Assembly (NCBI GenBank): GCA_965217015.1
Contig: OZ244224.1
Coordinates: 372,001-436,000, forward strand
Length of the DNA: 64,000 nt
Direction: 5' to 3'
From: JAYQKL01 sp038142705
GTDB lineage: Bacteria > Pseudomonadota > Alphaproteobacteria > RS24
The notes beneath the pieces are model-generated. The model saw only the letters and a list, made by a program, of their open reading frames with translations. It searched no databases and was not told the origin of the DNA. Positions 17,106 through 24,944 of the stretch are shown here, piece by piece (position 1 is the first letter of the stretch; each line of letters begins with the position of its first letter). A program made the position numbers and the translations under genes.

Positions 17106-19175
17106 TTAAATATCAAGCATGTTTTCATCAGCAAAAACAGCGTTTTCCTGAATAAACTTAAATCGCATTTCAGGTTTATTTCCCATCAGACGATTAACGG
17201 TATCCGCCGTCATTTTGTCTTCAGAGTCTGGGATATCAATCCGCAAAATCGTCCTTTGACCGGGTATCATTGTGGTTTCTTTAAGTTGGGCTGGCAGCAT
17301 TTCACCAAGCCCCTTAAAGCGTGACACTTCAACTTTTGTGCCAGCCCGAAACTCTTTTTTCAGAATTTCTTCGCGGTGTTCATCGTCGCGCGCATAAAAA
17401 GTTTTGCCGCCATGTGCCAAACGATATAAAGGCGGCACGGCGAGATAAAGATGCCCATCGCGGATAAGCTGAGGCATTTCTTCATGGAAAAAAGTGATGA
17501 GCAGGGCGGCGATATGGGCACCGTCAACATCAGCATCGGTCATAATAATCACACGCTCATAACGCAATTTTTCCGTGTCATAATTTGCGCCAGTGCCACA
17601 TCCCAAAGCTTGCACCAAGTCACTAATGAGCTGGCTTTGCTGTTTTTTGGCGGCGGTGGCATTGGCCACATTCAGGATTTTTCCGCGTAAAGGCAAAATG
17701 GCTTGCGTGGCGCGATTGCGGGCTTGCTTAGCAGAGCCGCCAGCAGAATCCCCCTCAACAATAAAAATTTCAGAGCCTTCTTTACCGTTTTGCGAACAGT
17801 CAGCCAATTTGCCCGGCAAACGCAATTTGCGTATCGCGGATTTGCGGCTGACTTCGCGTTCCTGCTTGCGCTTTATGCGTTCTTCGGCGCGGTCAATTAC
17901 CCAGCCTAATAATTTTTCAGCATTTAATTTATCCCCCGCCAGCCAAAGCTCAAACGCATCGCGGATATTTTGCTCAACAATTTTTGTTGCTTCAGGCGAG
18001 GCCAGCTTATCTTTTGTTTGGCCTTGAAATTCTGGCTCACGGATAAACACAGACACAAGAGCCGAAGCGGTTGCCATGACATCATCAGCGGTAATGATGC
18101 TGGCTTTTTTATGATTAATTAAATCACCATAGGCCTTCAGCCCTCTGGTTAAGGCATTGCGCAGGCCTTGCTCATGCGTGCCGCCTTCAGGTGTTGGCAC
18201 CGTGTTACAGTAAGACGAAACATGGCTATCGCCCCCGCCAACCCATGTGACGGCCCATTCAACGCTGCCATGCGAGCCGTCTTTTTGAATATTGCCCGCA
18301 AAAGGTGTCGGCGTAACTGTTGTGCGCCCGCCAACGCGCTCGTTCAAATAATCTTTTAGCCCTTCAGGAAAGTGCAAAACATCTTCTGTTGGGCACTTTT
18401 CAGGATCGGTAATCAGCTCTTCAGCGCATTTCCAGCGTATTTCCACACCGCCAAACAAATAGGCTTTGGCTTTTGCCATGGCATGCAAGCGCATTGGGTC
18501 AAACTTTGCCTTATCGCCGAAGATTTCAGGATCTGGGTGAAAAATCACACTTGTGCCATTTGCATTGGCTTTGCCAATTTTTTTGATTTTGCCCTGCGCC
18601 AAACCCCGCGAGAACTTTTGTTCATATAAAATTTTATTGCGCGATACTTGCACGCTTAAATCATCTGAAAGTGCGTTCACCACCGACACACCAACGCCAT
18701 GCAAACCACCCGATGTGTCATAAGCGCCGGAACCAAATTTACCGCCCGCATGTAAAGTTGTCATAATGACTTCAAGCGCTGATTTGTCTTTGAATTTTGG
18801 GTGCGGGTCAATCGGAATTCCGCGCCCATTATCCGTGACGCGTAAATAACCATCGGCTTGTAACGCCACTTCAATATAGCTGGCATGGCCGGCAACGGCC
18901 TCGTCCATTGAATTGTCAATAACTTCAGCAAATAAGTGATGCAGCGCGCGGTTGTCCGTGCCACCAATATACATGCCAGGCCGGCGGCGCACCGGTTCCA
19001 GCCCTTCTAAAACTTCAATCGCAGAGGCGTCATAATCACCTGACTTGCGTGCTTGTGGGGTCTTTTTGGCAGGTGTTTTTTTGGTGTTTGAAGCAGCAGG
19101 TTTTGCTGTTTCATTTTCTGGCGTCTGGGCGTCAGCAAACAAATCTGGTGTCGTGTCTTGTTTTTTCTTGGGCAT
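17106..19175 (-). CDS. parE: DNA topoisomerase IV subunit B
   Basis: The ATPase subunit of topoisomerase IV, which decatenates daughter chromosomes. In 689 residues: a GHKL ATPase domain (VIDNSMDEAV, DNGRGIPID, GGLHGVGVSVVNALS), a transducer domain, and a TOPRIM domain (EGDSAGGSA, PLRGKILN, MTDADVDGAHI). The PLRGKILNV and C-terminal context and length favour ParE over GyrB. Before the ATPase domain there is a 40-residue Lys/Pro/Ala/Thr-rich leader that is probably disordered. The gene is downstream of the FkbM methyltransferase by 79 bases; parC is not in the window. Confidence 0.93.
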   Translation of the reverse strand: MPKKKQDTTPDLFADAQTPENETAKPAASNTKKTPAKKTPQARKSGDYDASAIEVLEGLEPVRRRPGMYIGGTDNRALHHLFAEVIDNSMDEAVAGHASYIEVALQADGYLRVTDNGRGIPIDPHPKFKDKSALEVIMTTLHAGGKFGSGAYDTSGGLHGVGVSVVNALSDDLSVQVSRNKILYEQKFSRGLAQGKIKKIGKANANGTSVIFHPDPEIFGDKAKFDPMRLHAMAKAKAYLFGGVEIRWKCAEELITDPEKCPTEDVLHFPEGLKDYLNERVGGRTTVTPTPFAGNIQKDGSHGSVEWAVTWVGGGDSHVSSYCNTVPTPEGGTHEQGLRNALTRGLKAYGDLINHKKASIITADDVMATASALVSVFIREPEFQGQTKDKLASPEATKIVEQNIRDAFELWLAGDKLNAEKLLGWVIDRAEERIKRKQEREVSRKSAIRKLRLPGKLADCSQNGKEGSEIFIVEGDSAGGSAKQARNRATQAILPLRGKILNVANATAAKKQQSQLISDLVQALGCGTGANYDTEKLRYERVIIMTDADVDGAHIAALLITFFHEEMPQLIRDGHLYLAVPPLYRLAHGGKTFYARDDEHREEILKKEFRAGTKVEVSRFKGLGEMLPAQLKETTMIPGQRTILRIDIPDSEDKMTADTVNRLMGNKPEMRFKFIQENAVFADENMLDI

Positions 19176-19254
19176 ATAAATTCTTTACCATTCAGAGGAA
19201 TAACGAATCACTGATTAGTTTACCTGCTTCAGCGTATGAACGAAAAAGAAATCC

Positions 19255-20082
19255 TTAGCCTTTTAATTTATTCATTAAATCTGTGCGATTTTTCTTAATG
19301 GCGACATAGTAAGCAGGCTTAAAGTTCTCATTTTTTTTGTCATAAGGGCCAAATTCAACCCAGCGCGGCATGAGTTTGCCAATTTCATAATCTGGCAGCA
19401 TGTCATAAAAATCCTGCAAAAAACTGCGTGCTGAAATATTAAACTCACCATATTCAAAATACACAATATCAACCATGCCTGCTTTTATGGTCTCAGCAAA
19501 ACCTTCCAGAACAATTTTTTCTGCGCCTTCGACATCAATCTTCAGGAAATCAATATGTGAAATATCCTGCGCCTTAACATAGCTGTCGCCCGTTACCACC
19601 TGACCTTTAACAATTTGTGATTCTTTTAATCCGGTGCGTTTGTAGAGGCCAGCTGTTTCACTGCTTGAGTTTAAGTAAATATCAACTGTGCCATTTTGCG
19701 CCGAAAGCCCTTTATTATTGAGGTGAACATTTTTGAGATGCCCGCAATTTTTAACAAGTGTTTCGTATGTGTCTGGCACAAGCTCAAAAGCATGTGCTTG
19801 CAGATGTTCACTTAGGCTGCGGGCGCATAAAGTCCATTCCCCTTTATTTGCCCCAACATCAAAAACCACATAATCCTCACGCGCCTGTGTCATGAGTTGC
19901 TGCATTAACCAATATTCACCATTGCGTCCCATATGCCGGTCTTCATTGTTAAAAGCCTCGACATTTTTTTCCATCCATCGCCCGAGTTTATTGATAAAAA
20001 AATTGCGCCTCAGACGGCCCATAATAAAACGGCGCGGGCGGAAAAATTTGATTTTACTTTTGAAGGAACTCGGATTGTCCAT
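19255..20082 (-). CDS. FkbM family SAM-dependent methyltransferase
   Basis: A 275-residue protein with a class I methyltransferase core: YVVFDVGANKGEWTL (SAM-binding motif I, about residue 72-86), an acidic motif II region (AFELVPDTYE), and IDFLKIDVEGAEKIVLEGF, the hallmark of the FkbM domain. FkbM-type enzymes O-methylate sugars, lipids or secondary metabolites; the acceptor here is unknown. The first 60 residues are basic and have no recognised domain. The gene is isolated between housekeeping genes, just beyond the glnA terminator, with no glycan or secondary-metabolite genes nearby, so an individual insertion into this locus is possible. Confidence 0.82.
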   Translation of the reverse strand: MDNPSSFKSKIKFFRPRRFIMGRLRRNFFINKLGRWMEKNVEAFNNEDRHMGRNGEYWLMQQLMTQAREDYVVFDVGANKGEWTLCARSLSEHLQAHAFELVPDTYETLVKNCGHLKNVHLNNKGLSAQNGTVDIYLNSSSETAGLYKRTGLKESQIVKGQVVTGDSYVKAQDISHIDFLKIDVEGAEKIVLEGFAETIKAGMVDIVYFEYGEFNISARSFLQDFYDMLPDYEIGKLMPRWVEFGPYDKKNENFKPAYYVAIKKNRTDLMNKLKG

Positions 20083-20149
20083 AATAAAAATCTACATACG
20101 CAAATGGAATAACACTGATTAAAATGATTATTTTCGTTTAGAAAGCAAG

Positions 20150-20179
20150 AAAAAAGGGACAGCCAATGGCTGCCCCTTT
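20150..20179 (-). terminator. Intrinsic terminator of glnBA
   Basis: On the minus strand, a GC-rich 9-bp stem (GGGGCAGCC ... GGCTGTCCC, with one G-U pair) and a 3-base loop are followed by six T. It lies about 30 bases beyond the glnA stop and separates glnA from the methyltransferase gene. Confidence 0.85.
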
Positions 20180-20207
20180 GATAAATCCGATTGGATTATT
20201 TGTTGGT

Positions 20208-21617
20208 TTAGACTGAATAATACATGTCAAACTCAACAGGGTGCGGTGCATGCTCAAAGCGATACACTTCTTCCCATTTCAGCTCAAGATATCCGTCAAT
20301 CTGGTCGTCGTCCATGACGCCGCCTTTTTTCAGGAAGTCGCGGTCTGCGTCAAGTGCAACAAGAGCTTCGCGCAATGAACCACAAACTTGTGGGACATTT
20401 GCCAACTCATCAGCTGGCAATTCATACAAGTCTTTATCCATTGGATCGCCTGGATCGATTTTGTTTTCAATCCCATCAAGGCCAGCCATCAACATTGCTG
20501 TAAAGGCCAGATATGGGTTCGCAGTTGGGTCTGGGAAACGGATTTCGACGCGTTTCGCAGGCGCAGATGTCGCGAACGGAATACGGCATGAAGCAGAGCG
20601 ATTGCGAGCTGAATAAGCCAGCAAGACCGGCGCTTCAAAGCCAGGTATCAAACGCTTGTAAGAGTTTGTTGATGGGTTGGTCAAAGCGTTAATGGCTTTG
20701 GCGTGTTTGATGATGCCGCCAATATAGTAGAGGCAGTCTTGTGACAGGTCAGCATATTTGTCGCCCGCGAAAAGGGGCTTGCCATCTTTCCAGATTGACT
20801 GGTGGCAGTGCATGCCTGTGCCATTATCGCCTTGCACTGGCTTTGGCATGAATGTCGCTGTTTTGCCAAATGCGTGCGCCACATTGTGCACAACATATTT
20901 GTACAGCTGCAAGTCATCAGCAATTTTTGTCATTGTGCCAAATTTCAGGCCAAGCTCATGTTGTGCTGCTGCCACTTCGTGGTGGTGTTTTTCAACTTCC
21001 AAACCAATTTCACGCATGACTGTCAGCATTTCGCCGCGCAAGTCCTGCCCGCTATCGATTGGGTTTACTGGAAAATAGCCGCCTTTTGTGCGGGGACGGT
21101 GGCCCATATTGCCACCCTCATAATCGGCGGCAGTGTTAACAGGCAATTCAGTGCTGTCTAGGCTGTAGCCGCTATTATATGGGTCTGTCGAAAAACGCAC
21201 ATCGTCAAAGACAAAGAATTCTGCCTCTGGGCCAAAATAGGTTGTGTCACCAATACCGGTTGATTTCAGATATTCTTCTGCGCGAATGGCTGTTGAGCGT
21301 GGGTCGCGGTTGTAGCCTTCGCCTGAACTTGGGTCAACCACATTACAGAACATGGTGAGTGTTGGCTGGGCATAAAATGGGTCCATTTTCACAGTGCTGG
21401 TGTCTGGCAGCAAGCACATGTCGGACTCATTAATGGCTTTCCAGCCAGAAATTGACGACCCATCAAACATGGTGCCTTCGTTAAAGAAATCTTCATCAAT
21501 GAGTGAAGAGTCGAGGGTCACATGCTGCATTTTACCACGCGGGTCGGTAAAGCGCAGGTCAACATAGTTGATGCCCTCATCTTTGATTTTTTTCAAAATT
21601 GTAGAAGCGTCTGACAT
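20208..21617 (-). CDS. glnA: Glutamine synthetase type I
   Basis: Makes glutamine from glutamate, ammonia and ATP; the main ammonium-assimilating enzyme. The 469 residues are the usual GSI-beta length, with FDGSSISGW, GxEAEFFVFD, NGSGMH-like NGTGMHCHQS, and the RSASCRIP active-site loop. Tyr398 in KDLYELP corresponds to the adenylylation site used by GlnE. It lies 26 bases downstream of glnB, forming the alphaproteobacterial glnBA operon. Expression is probably nitrogen-controlled through the sigma-54 promoter upstream of glnB. Confidence 0.98.
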   Translation of the reverse strand: MSDASTILKKIKDEGINYVDLRFTDPRGKMQHVTLDSSLIDEDFFNEGTMFDGSSISGWKAINESDMCLLPDTSTVKMDPFYAQPTLTMFCNVVDPSSGEGYNRDPRSTAIRAEEYLKSTGIGDTTYFGPEAEFFVFDDVRFSTDPYNSGYSLDSTELPVNTAADYEGGNMGHRPRTKGGYFPVNPIDSGQDLRGEMLTVMREIGLEVEKHHHEVAAAQHELGLKFGTMTKIADDLQLYKYVVHNVAHAFGKTATFMPKPVQGDNGTGMHCHQSIWKDGKPLFAGDKYADLSQDCLYYIGGIIKHAKAINALTNPSTNSYKRLIPGFEAPVLLAYSARNRSASCRIPFATSAPAKRVEIRFPDPTANPYLAFTAMLMAGLDGIENKIDPGDPMDKDLYELPADELANVPQVCGSLREALVALDADRDFLKKGGVMDDDQIDGYLELKWEEVYRFEHAPHPVEFDMYYSV

Positions 21618-21643
21618 TATTTATCTCCAATATGTTAATCAAA

Positions 21644-21982
21644 CTAAATTGCTTCAGCACCCGTTTCACCAGTCCGAATACGAATGGCTTCTTGGATATC
21701 TGATACAAAAATTTTCCCATCGCCAATGCGCCCAGTATGGGCAGATTTTTGAATGGCCTCGACAGCTGAAGTGACGGCGTCATCTTCAACGACAATCTCA
21801 AGTTTTACTTTGGGTAAGAAATCCACCACATATTCAGCACCACGGTAAAGCTCCGTGTGGCCTTTTTGGCGTCCAAACCCTTTGGCTTCAGTTACGGTAA
21901 TGCCCTGCATTCCGGCCTCTTGAAGCGCGTCTTTTACTTCATCAAGCTTAAATGGCTTAATGATGGCCTCAATTTTCTTCAT
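21644..21982 (-). CDS. glnB: Nitrogen regulatory protein PII
   Basis: A 112-residue trimeric signal protein that reports 2-oxoglutarate, ATP/ADP and (through uridylylation) glutamine status to GlnE, NtrB and other targets. It has the MKKIEAIIKPFKLDEVK start, the T-loop with Tyr51 in YRGAEYVVDFLPK (the uridylylation site), and the C-terminal signature TGRIGDGKIFV. Position upstream of glnA favours GlnB over GlnK; no amtB is present. A GGCG-type Shine-Dalgarno precedes the ATG. Confidence 0.97.
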   Translation of the reverse strand: MKKIEAIIKPFKLDEVKDALQEAGMQGITVTEAKGFGRQKGHTELYRGAEYVVDFLPKVKLEIVVEDDAVTSAVEAIQKSAHTGRIGDGKIFVSDIQEAIRIRTGETGAEAI

Positions 21983-22024
21983 AAAAAGCGCCTTTCATTT
22001 CTGTCTGCTGCATCATGTCAATTA

Positions 22025-22040
22025 TGCATGTGGCGTGCCA
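22025..22040 (-). promoter_or_regulatory. Sigma-54 (RpoN) promoter of glnBA
   Basis: The minus strand reads TGGCACGCCACATGCA. The GG (-24) and GC (-12) dinucleotides have exact sigma-54 spacing, and the site differs from TGGCACG-N4-TTGCA at one base (A for T). Transcription would start near 22014, 32 bases before glnB. I could not find a convincing NtrC dyad upstream by eye. Confidence 0.75.
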
Positions 22041-22404
22041 AATTTTAACTTTGCGCTGAAAAGAAAAATATCGAGAGGGGCACGCTAAAAATGATAAGAA
22101 ACAAAGGGAAATTCAGTTTTGTTCCTGGCTCTGGTGGCGAAAGCCCTCTTTTGACGGGCGGTATCATACGCAATCGATATTTTTATTGTGCCTAAAATTT
22201 AGTCAATTGTATAAAAATAAAGCACATCTTACTCTCTTCGCGGCTGGGGGGTCTCCATAGCTTGATTGTTGAGTTCAGTATTGAATAAGTTAACACCAAT
22301 CTGGCTTGAGCTTGATAAAAAATTAACAATCTGCGGTATTTTATGAAAATGTGGCTGGTAAAACACGCTCAAGACTGCTATACCCCCGCTAGTTTGCCGA
22401 CTAT
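22041..22404. other. Gene-free stretch between glnB promoter and tRNA-Leu
   Basis: About 360 bases, AT-rich, with no open frame that has a ribosome binding site and no recognisable RNA gene. It must contain enhancer sites for the glnBA sigma-54 promoter (leftward) and the promoter of tRNA-Leu (rightward; TATACC at 22379-22384 is a possible -10 box). A short CCCCCGC tract at 22383-22389 can pair with the first bases of the tRNA. Confidence 0.5.
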
Positions 22405-22489
22405 GCGGGTGTGGTGGAATTGGTAGACACGCTAGATTTAGGTTCTAGTGCTGAGAGGCGTGGGGGTTCAAGTCCCTCCACCCGCACCA
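22405..22489 (+). tRNA. tRNA-Leu (anticodon UAG)
   Basis: An 85-base class II tRNA with the CCA end encoded. The acceptor stem GCGGGTG pairs with CACCCGC. The anticodon stem is CTAGA/TCTAG with loop TTTAGGT, giving UAG, which reads CUN leucine codons. A long variable arm and a GGTTCAAGTCC T-arm are present. It is 31 bases upstream of tig and probably shares its transcript. Confidence 0.97.
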
Positions 22490-22520
22490 AACATGAAAAC
22501 AGAAAATGCTGGATTGAAAG

Positions 22521-24056
22521 ATGAATGTACAAGAAATAAATGCCGAAGGCTTGTCACGCGAAATTAAAATCACTGTAAGCCGTGATGATTTGAACGCACA
22601 GCTAGACACGAAAATTGATGAGCTTAAAGACACAGTTCAGTTGAAAGGTTTCCGCAAAGGCAAAGTGCCTGTTGCGCATTTGAAGAAGCTTTTTGCACAA
22701 CAAGTTATGGGTGAGATTGTCCAAGAAATGGTCAATACACGCAGCCAAGAGGCTTTAACACAGCGCGAAGAACGCCCAGCTCTGCAACCTGAAGTGAAGC
22801 TTGATGGCGAAGTTGAAAAAGTGATGGCAGGCGAGGCTGACCTCGTCTTTGACATGGTCTATGACATTATCCCGCCAATTGATTTAACGGATTTCTCGAA
22901 AATTAAACTTGAGCGCCAAAAGGCTGAAGTCTCCGAGCAGGAAGTCGCTGATGCGCTGGAAAGATTAGCGCAATCTCGCAAGCAGTTTGAGCCTAAAGGC
23001 AAAACCGCAAAAGCGACAGAAGGCGACAGCGTGAAGATTGACTTTTTGGGTAAAATTGACGGCGAAGCGTTTGATGGCGGCGCGGCTGAAGGGTTTGATT
23101 TGGAACTTGGCTCAGGTCAATTTATTCCAGGCTTTGAAGACCAGCTTATCGGCGTCAAGGCTGGTGACGCGCTTGATGTGAATGTGTCTTTCCCGGAAGA
23201 ATATGGCGCTGATGCTTTAGCTGGCAAAGCAGCTGTGTTTGAGGTCAAAGTGCATGAAGTCAGCGCACCTAAAGCAGCTGAGATAAATGATGAATTTGCG
23301 ACCAGCCTTGGCATGGAGTCGCTTGAAAAACTGCAAGAGGCCATTAAAGAGCAAATTGCCAATGATTATGGTCAATTTACTCGCGAGCGTTTGAAGCGTG
23401 CTTTGCTGGACCAGCTATCTGATTTGCACAATTTTGAATTGCCTGAAAAAATGGTGTCTTTGGAATTTGACCAAATTTGGCATCAGTTCCAGCATGAATT
23501 GGAAAATCAAGAGAAGAAAATTGAAGATCTTGATGAGTCTGAAGATGAGCTGCGGGCGGAATATCGCGAAATTGCCGAGCGTCGTGTGCGCACCGGTCTG
23601 GTTTTAGCGGAAGTTGGCAGCACGCAAGAAATTGAAGTGACACAAGAAGAAATCAATCAAGGTCTGATGCAGCGCGTTCAGCAATTCCCAGGTCAAGAGC
23701 AGCAGGTATTTGAATATTTCCGTTCAAACCCTGAAGCGATGGCGCAAATCCGCGCCCCTATTTTTGAAGATAAGGTGATTGATTTTATCGTTGAGCAGGC
23801 TGATGTGACAGATAAAACAGTGAGTGTTGAGGAGTTGACAAAAGACCCAGACGCTGACGAGGCGCCTAAAAAGTCAGCTAAAAAGCCAGCGGCTAAGAAA
23901 GCACCAGCCAAAAAAGCGGCTGCAAAAAAGCCTGCAGCTAAGAAAGCACCTGCTAAGAAAGCAGCTGATAAAAAGCCTGCAGCTAAAAAAGCGCCAGCTA
24001 AAAAAGCTGCCGCTAAGAAACCAGCCGCGAAGAAGACAACCAAGAAAAAAGACTAA
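22521..24056 (+). CDS. tig: Trigger factor with Lys/Ala repeat tail
   Basis: A ribosome-bound chaperone and prolyl isomerase that meets nascent chains at the exit tunnel. In 511 residues: the ribosome-binding domain with a GFRKGKVP signature (residues about 43-50), an FKBP-type PPIase domain (about 160-245, GDSVKIDFLGKIDGEAFDGG), and the helical substrate-binding domain to about 435. The last 61 residues add three 15-residue units (KKPAAKKAPAKKAA plus A or D) and a partial fourth, giving a strongly basic histone-H1-like tail. Ordinary trigger factors end near 430-450. The gene lies upstream of clpP-clpX-lon, the conserved proteostasis cluster. Confidence 0.96.
   Translation: MNVQEINAEGLSREIKITVSRDDLNAQLDTKIDELKDTVQLKGFRKGKVPVAHLKKLFAQQVMGEIVQEMVNTRSQEALTQREERPALQPEVKLDGEVEKVMAGEADLVFDMVYDIIPPIDLTDFSKIKLERQKAEVSEQEVADALERLAQSRKQFEPKGKTAKATEGDSVKIDFLGKIDGEAFDGGAAEGFDLELGSGQFIPGFEDQLIGVKAGDALDVNVSFPEEYGADALAGKAAVFEVKVHEVSAPKAAEINDEFATSLGMESLEKLQEAIKEQIANDYGQFTRERLKRALLDQLSDLHNFELPEKMVSLEFDQIWHQFQHELENQEKKIEDLDESEDELRAEYREIAERRVRTGLVLAEVGSTQEIEVTQEEINQGLMQRVQQFPGQEQQVFEYFRSNPEAMAQIRAPIFEDKVIDFIVEQADVTDKTVSVEELTKDPDADEAPKKSAKKPAAKKAPAKKAAAKKPAAKKAPAKKAADKKPAAKKAPAKKAAAKKPAAKKTTKKKD
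23880..24053 (+). repeat. Imperfect 45-base tandem repeat in tig
   Basis: Units at 23880-23924, 23925-23969 and 23970-24014, and a partial unit at 24015-24053. Peptide units are almost identical, but codons differ at synonymous positions (GCG/GCT/GCA, AAA/AAG), so the repeat is old and protein-level sequence is maintained. Confidence 0.9.
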
Positions 24057-24072
24057 TTTTTCTGAACTTCTT

Positions 24073-24104
24073 AAAAAACCGGCTGTATCCCAGCCGGTTT
24101 TTTT
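24073..24104 (+). terminator. Intrinsic terminator of tig
   Basis: A 7-bp stem CCGGCTG/CAGCCGG with a 5-base loop, preceded by six A and followed by seven T, 17 bases after the tig stop. Confidence 0.92.
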
Positions 24105-24138
24105 ATGCCCAGACAGGCGAATTTGTCACACATAAGCT

Positions 24139-24167
24139 CTTGGTCTTTTGAACGAACACCCCCATAT
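24139..24167 (+). promoter_or_regulatory. RpoH (sigma-32) type heat-shock promoter of clpP
   Basis: CTTG (24139-24142), a 17-base spacer, then CCCCATAT (24160-24167). This matches the sigma-32 consensus CTTG...CCCCATnT at every conserved base of the -10 box. The predicted start near 24174 leaves a leader of about 25 bases before clpP. Confidence 0.7.
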
Positions 24168-24199
24168 TAAAATAACAAAGTTTGATGAAGGATATGAAA

Positions 24200-24835
24200 A
24201 TGGAAAATCCGATTGACACTTATATGAACGCTTTGGTGCCAATGGTTGTGGAACAGACCAATCGTGGCGAGCGGGCTTTTGATATTTACTCGCGACTTTT
24301 GAAGGAGCGGGTGATTTTTGTCACCGGCCCGATTGAGGATTACATGGCGAGTTTAATCACCGCGCAATTGCTGTTTTTAGAAGCGGATAATCCAAAAAAA
24401 GAAATCTCAATGTATATTAATTCACCAGGCGGCGTCGTGACGGCGGGTATGGCGATTTATGACACCATGCAATATATCAAGCCGCCCGTATCCACCTTGT
24501 GTATTGGTCAGGCTGCGAGTATGGGGTCTTTATTATTATGTGCTGGGCATCAGGATATGCGTTTTGCGCTCCCAAATGCACGGGTGATGGTGCATCAGCC
24601 CTCAGGTGGTTTTTCAGGGCAGGCATCAGATATTGAGCGCCATGCGAAGGAAATACTTGATATGCGCTCGCGGCTTAACAAAATTTATGTGGAGCATACG
24701 GGGCAAACGCTGGCGCGGATTGAGGCAGCACTTGAGCGTGACACATTTATGACGGCTGATGAGGCGAAAGAATTCGGTATTATTGACCAAGTTGTTGAAA
24801 AACGTGATGACGGAGATGAGGCGAAAAAGTCTTAA
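24200..24835 (+). CDS. clpP: ATP-dependent Clp protease proteolytic subunit
   Basis: A tetradecameric serine peptidase that degrades substrates delivered by ClpX or ClpA. The catalytic triad is Ser107 (GQAASMGSLLL), His132 (RVMVHQPSGG) and the Asp of ALERDTF near residue 180. I chose the ATG at 24200 because GAAGGA (24187-24192) sits 7 bases before it, giving 211 residues. The frame is open to a TTG at 24182, with ATGs at 24185 and 24194 as alternatives. clpX follows after 109 bases, and a heat-shock-type promoter lies directly upstream. Confidence 0.97.
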   Translation: MENPIDTYMNALVPMVVEQTNRGERAFDIYSRLLKERVIFVTGPIEDYMASLITAQLLFLEADNPKKEISMYINSPGGVVTAGMAIYDTMQYIKPPVSTLCIGQAASMGSLLLCAGHQDMRFALPNARVMVHQPSGGFSGQASDIERHAKEILDMRSRLNKIYVEHTGQTLARIEAALERDTFMTADEAKEFGIIDQVVEKRDDGDEAKKS

Positions 24836-24944
24836 CACATTGTTATGACATGGTTTGTAAAATCATTTTACTTGCCGAGATGGTTAAAAATATGTTCGAA
24901 TATATAAACTTAGCGCCCGAAAGTCGGGTAAAAAGGAGAAATGG

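Noticed and set aside
24916..24928. CCCGA-AAG-TCGGG hairpin before clpX
   Set aside because: There is no T-run, and it is only 5 bp. It may slightly affect clpX translation, but there is not enough to call a regulator.
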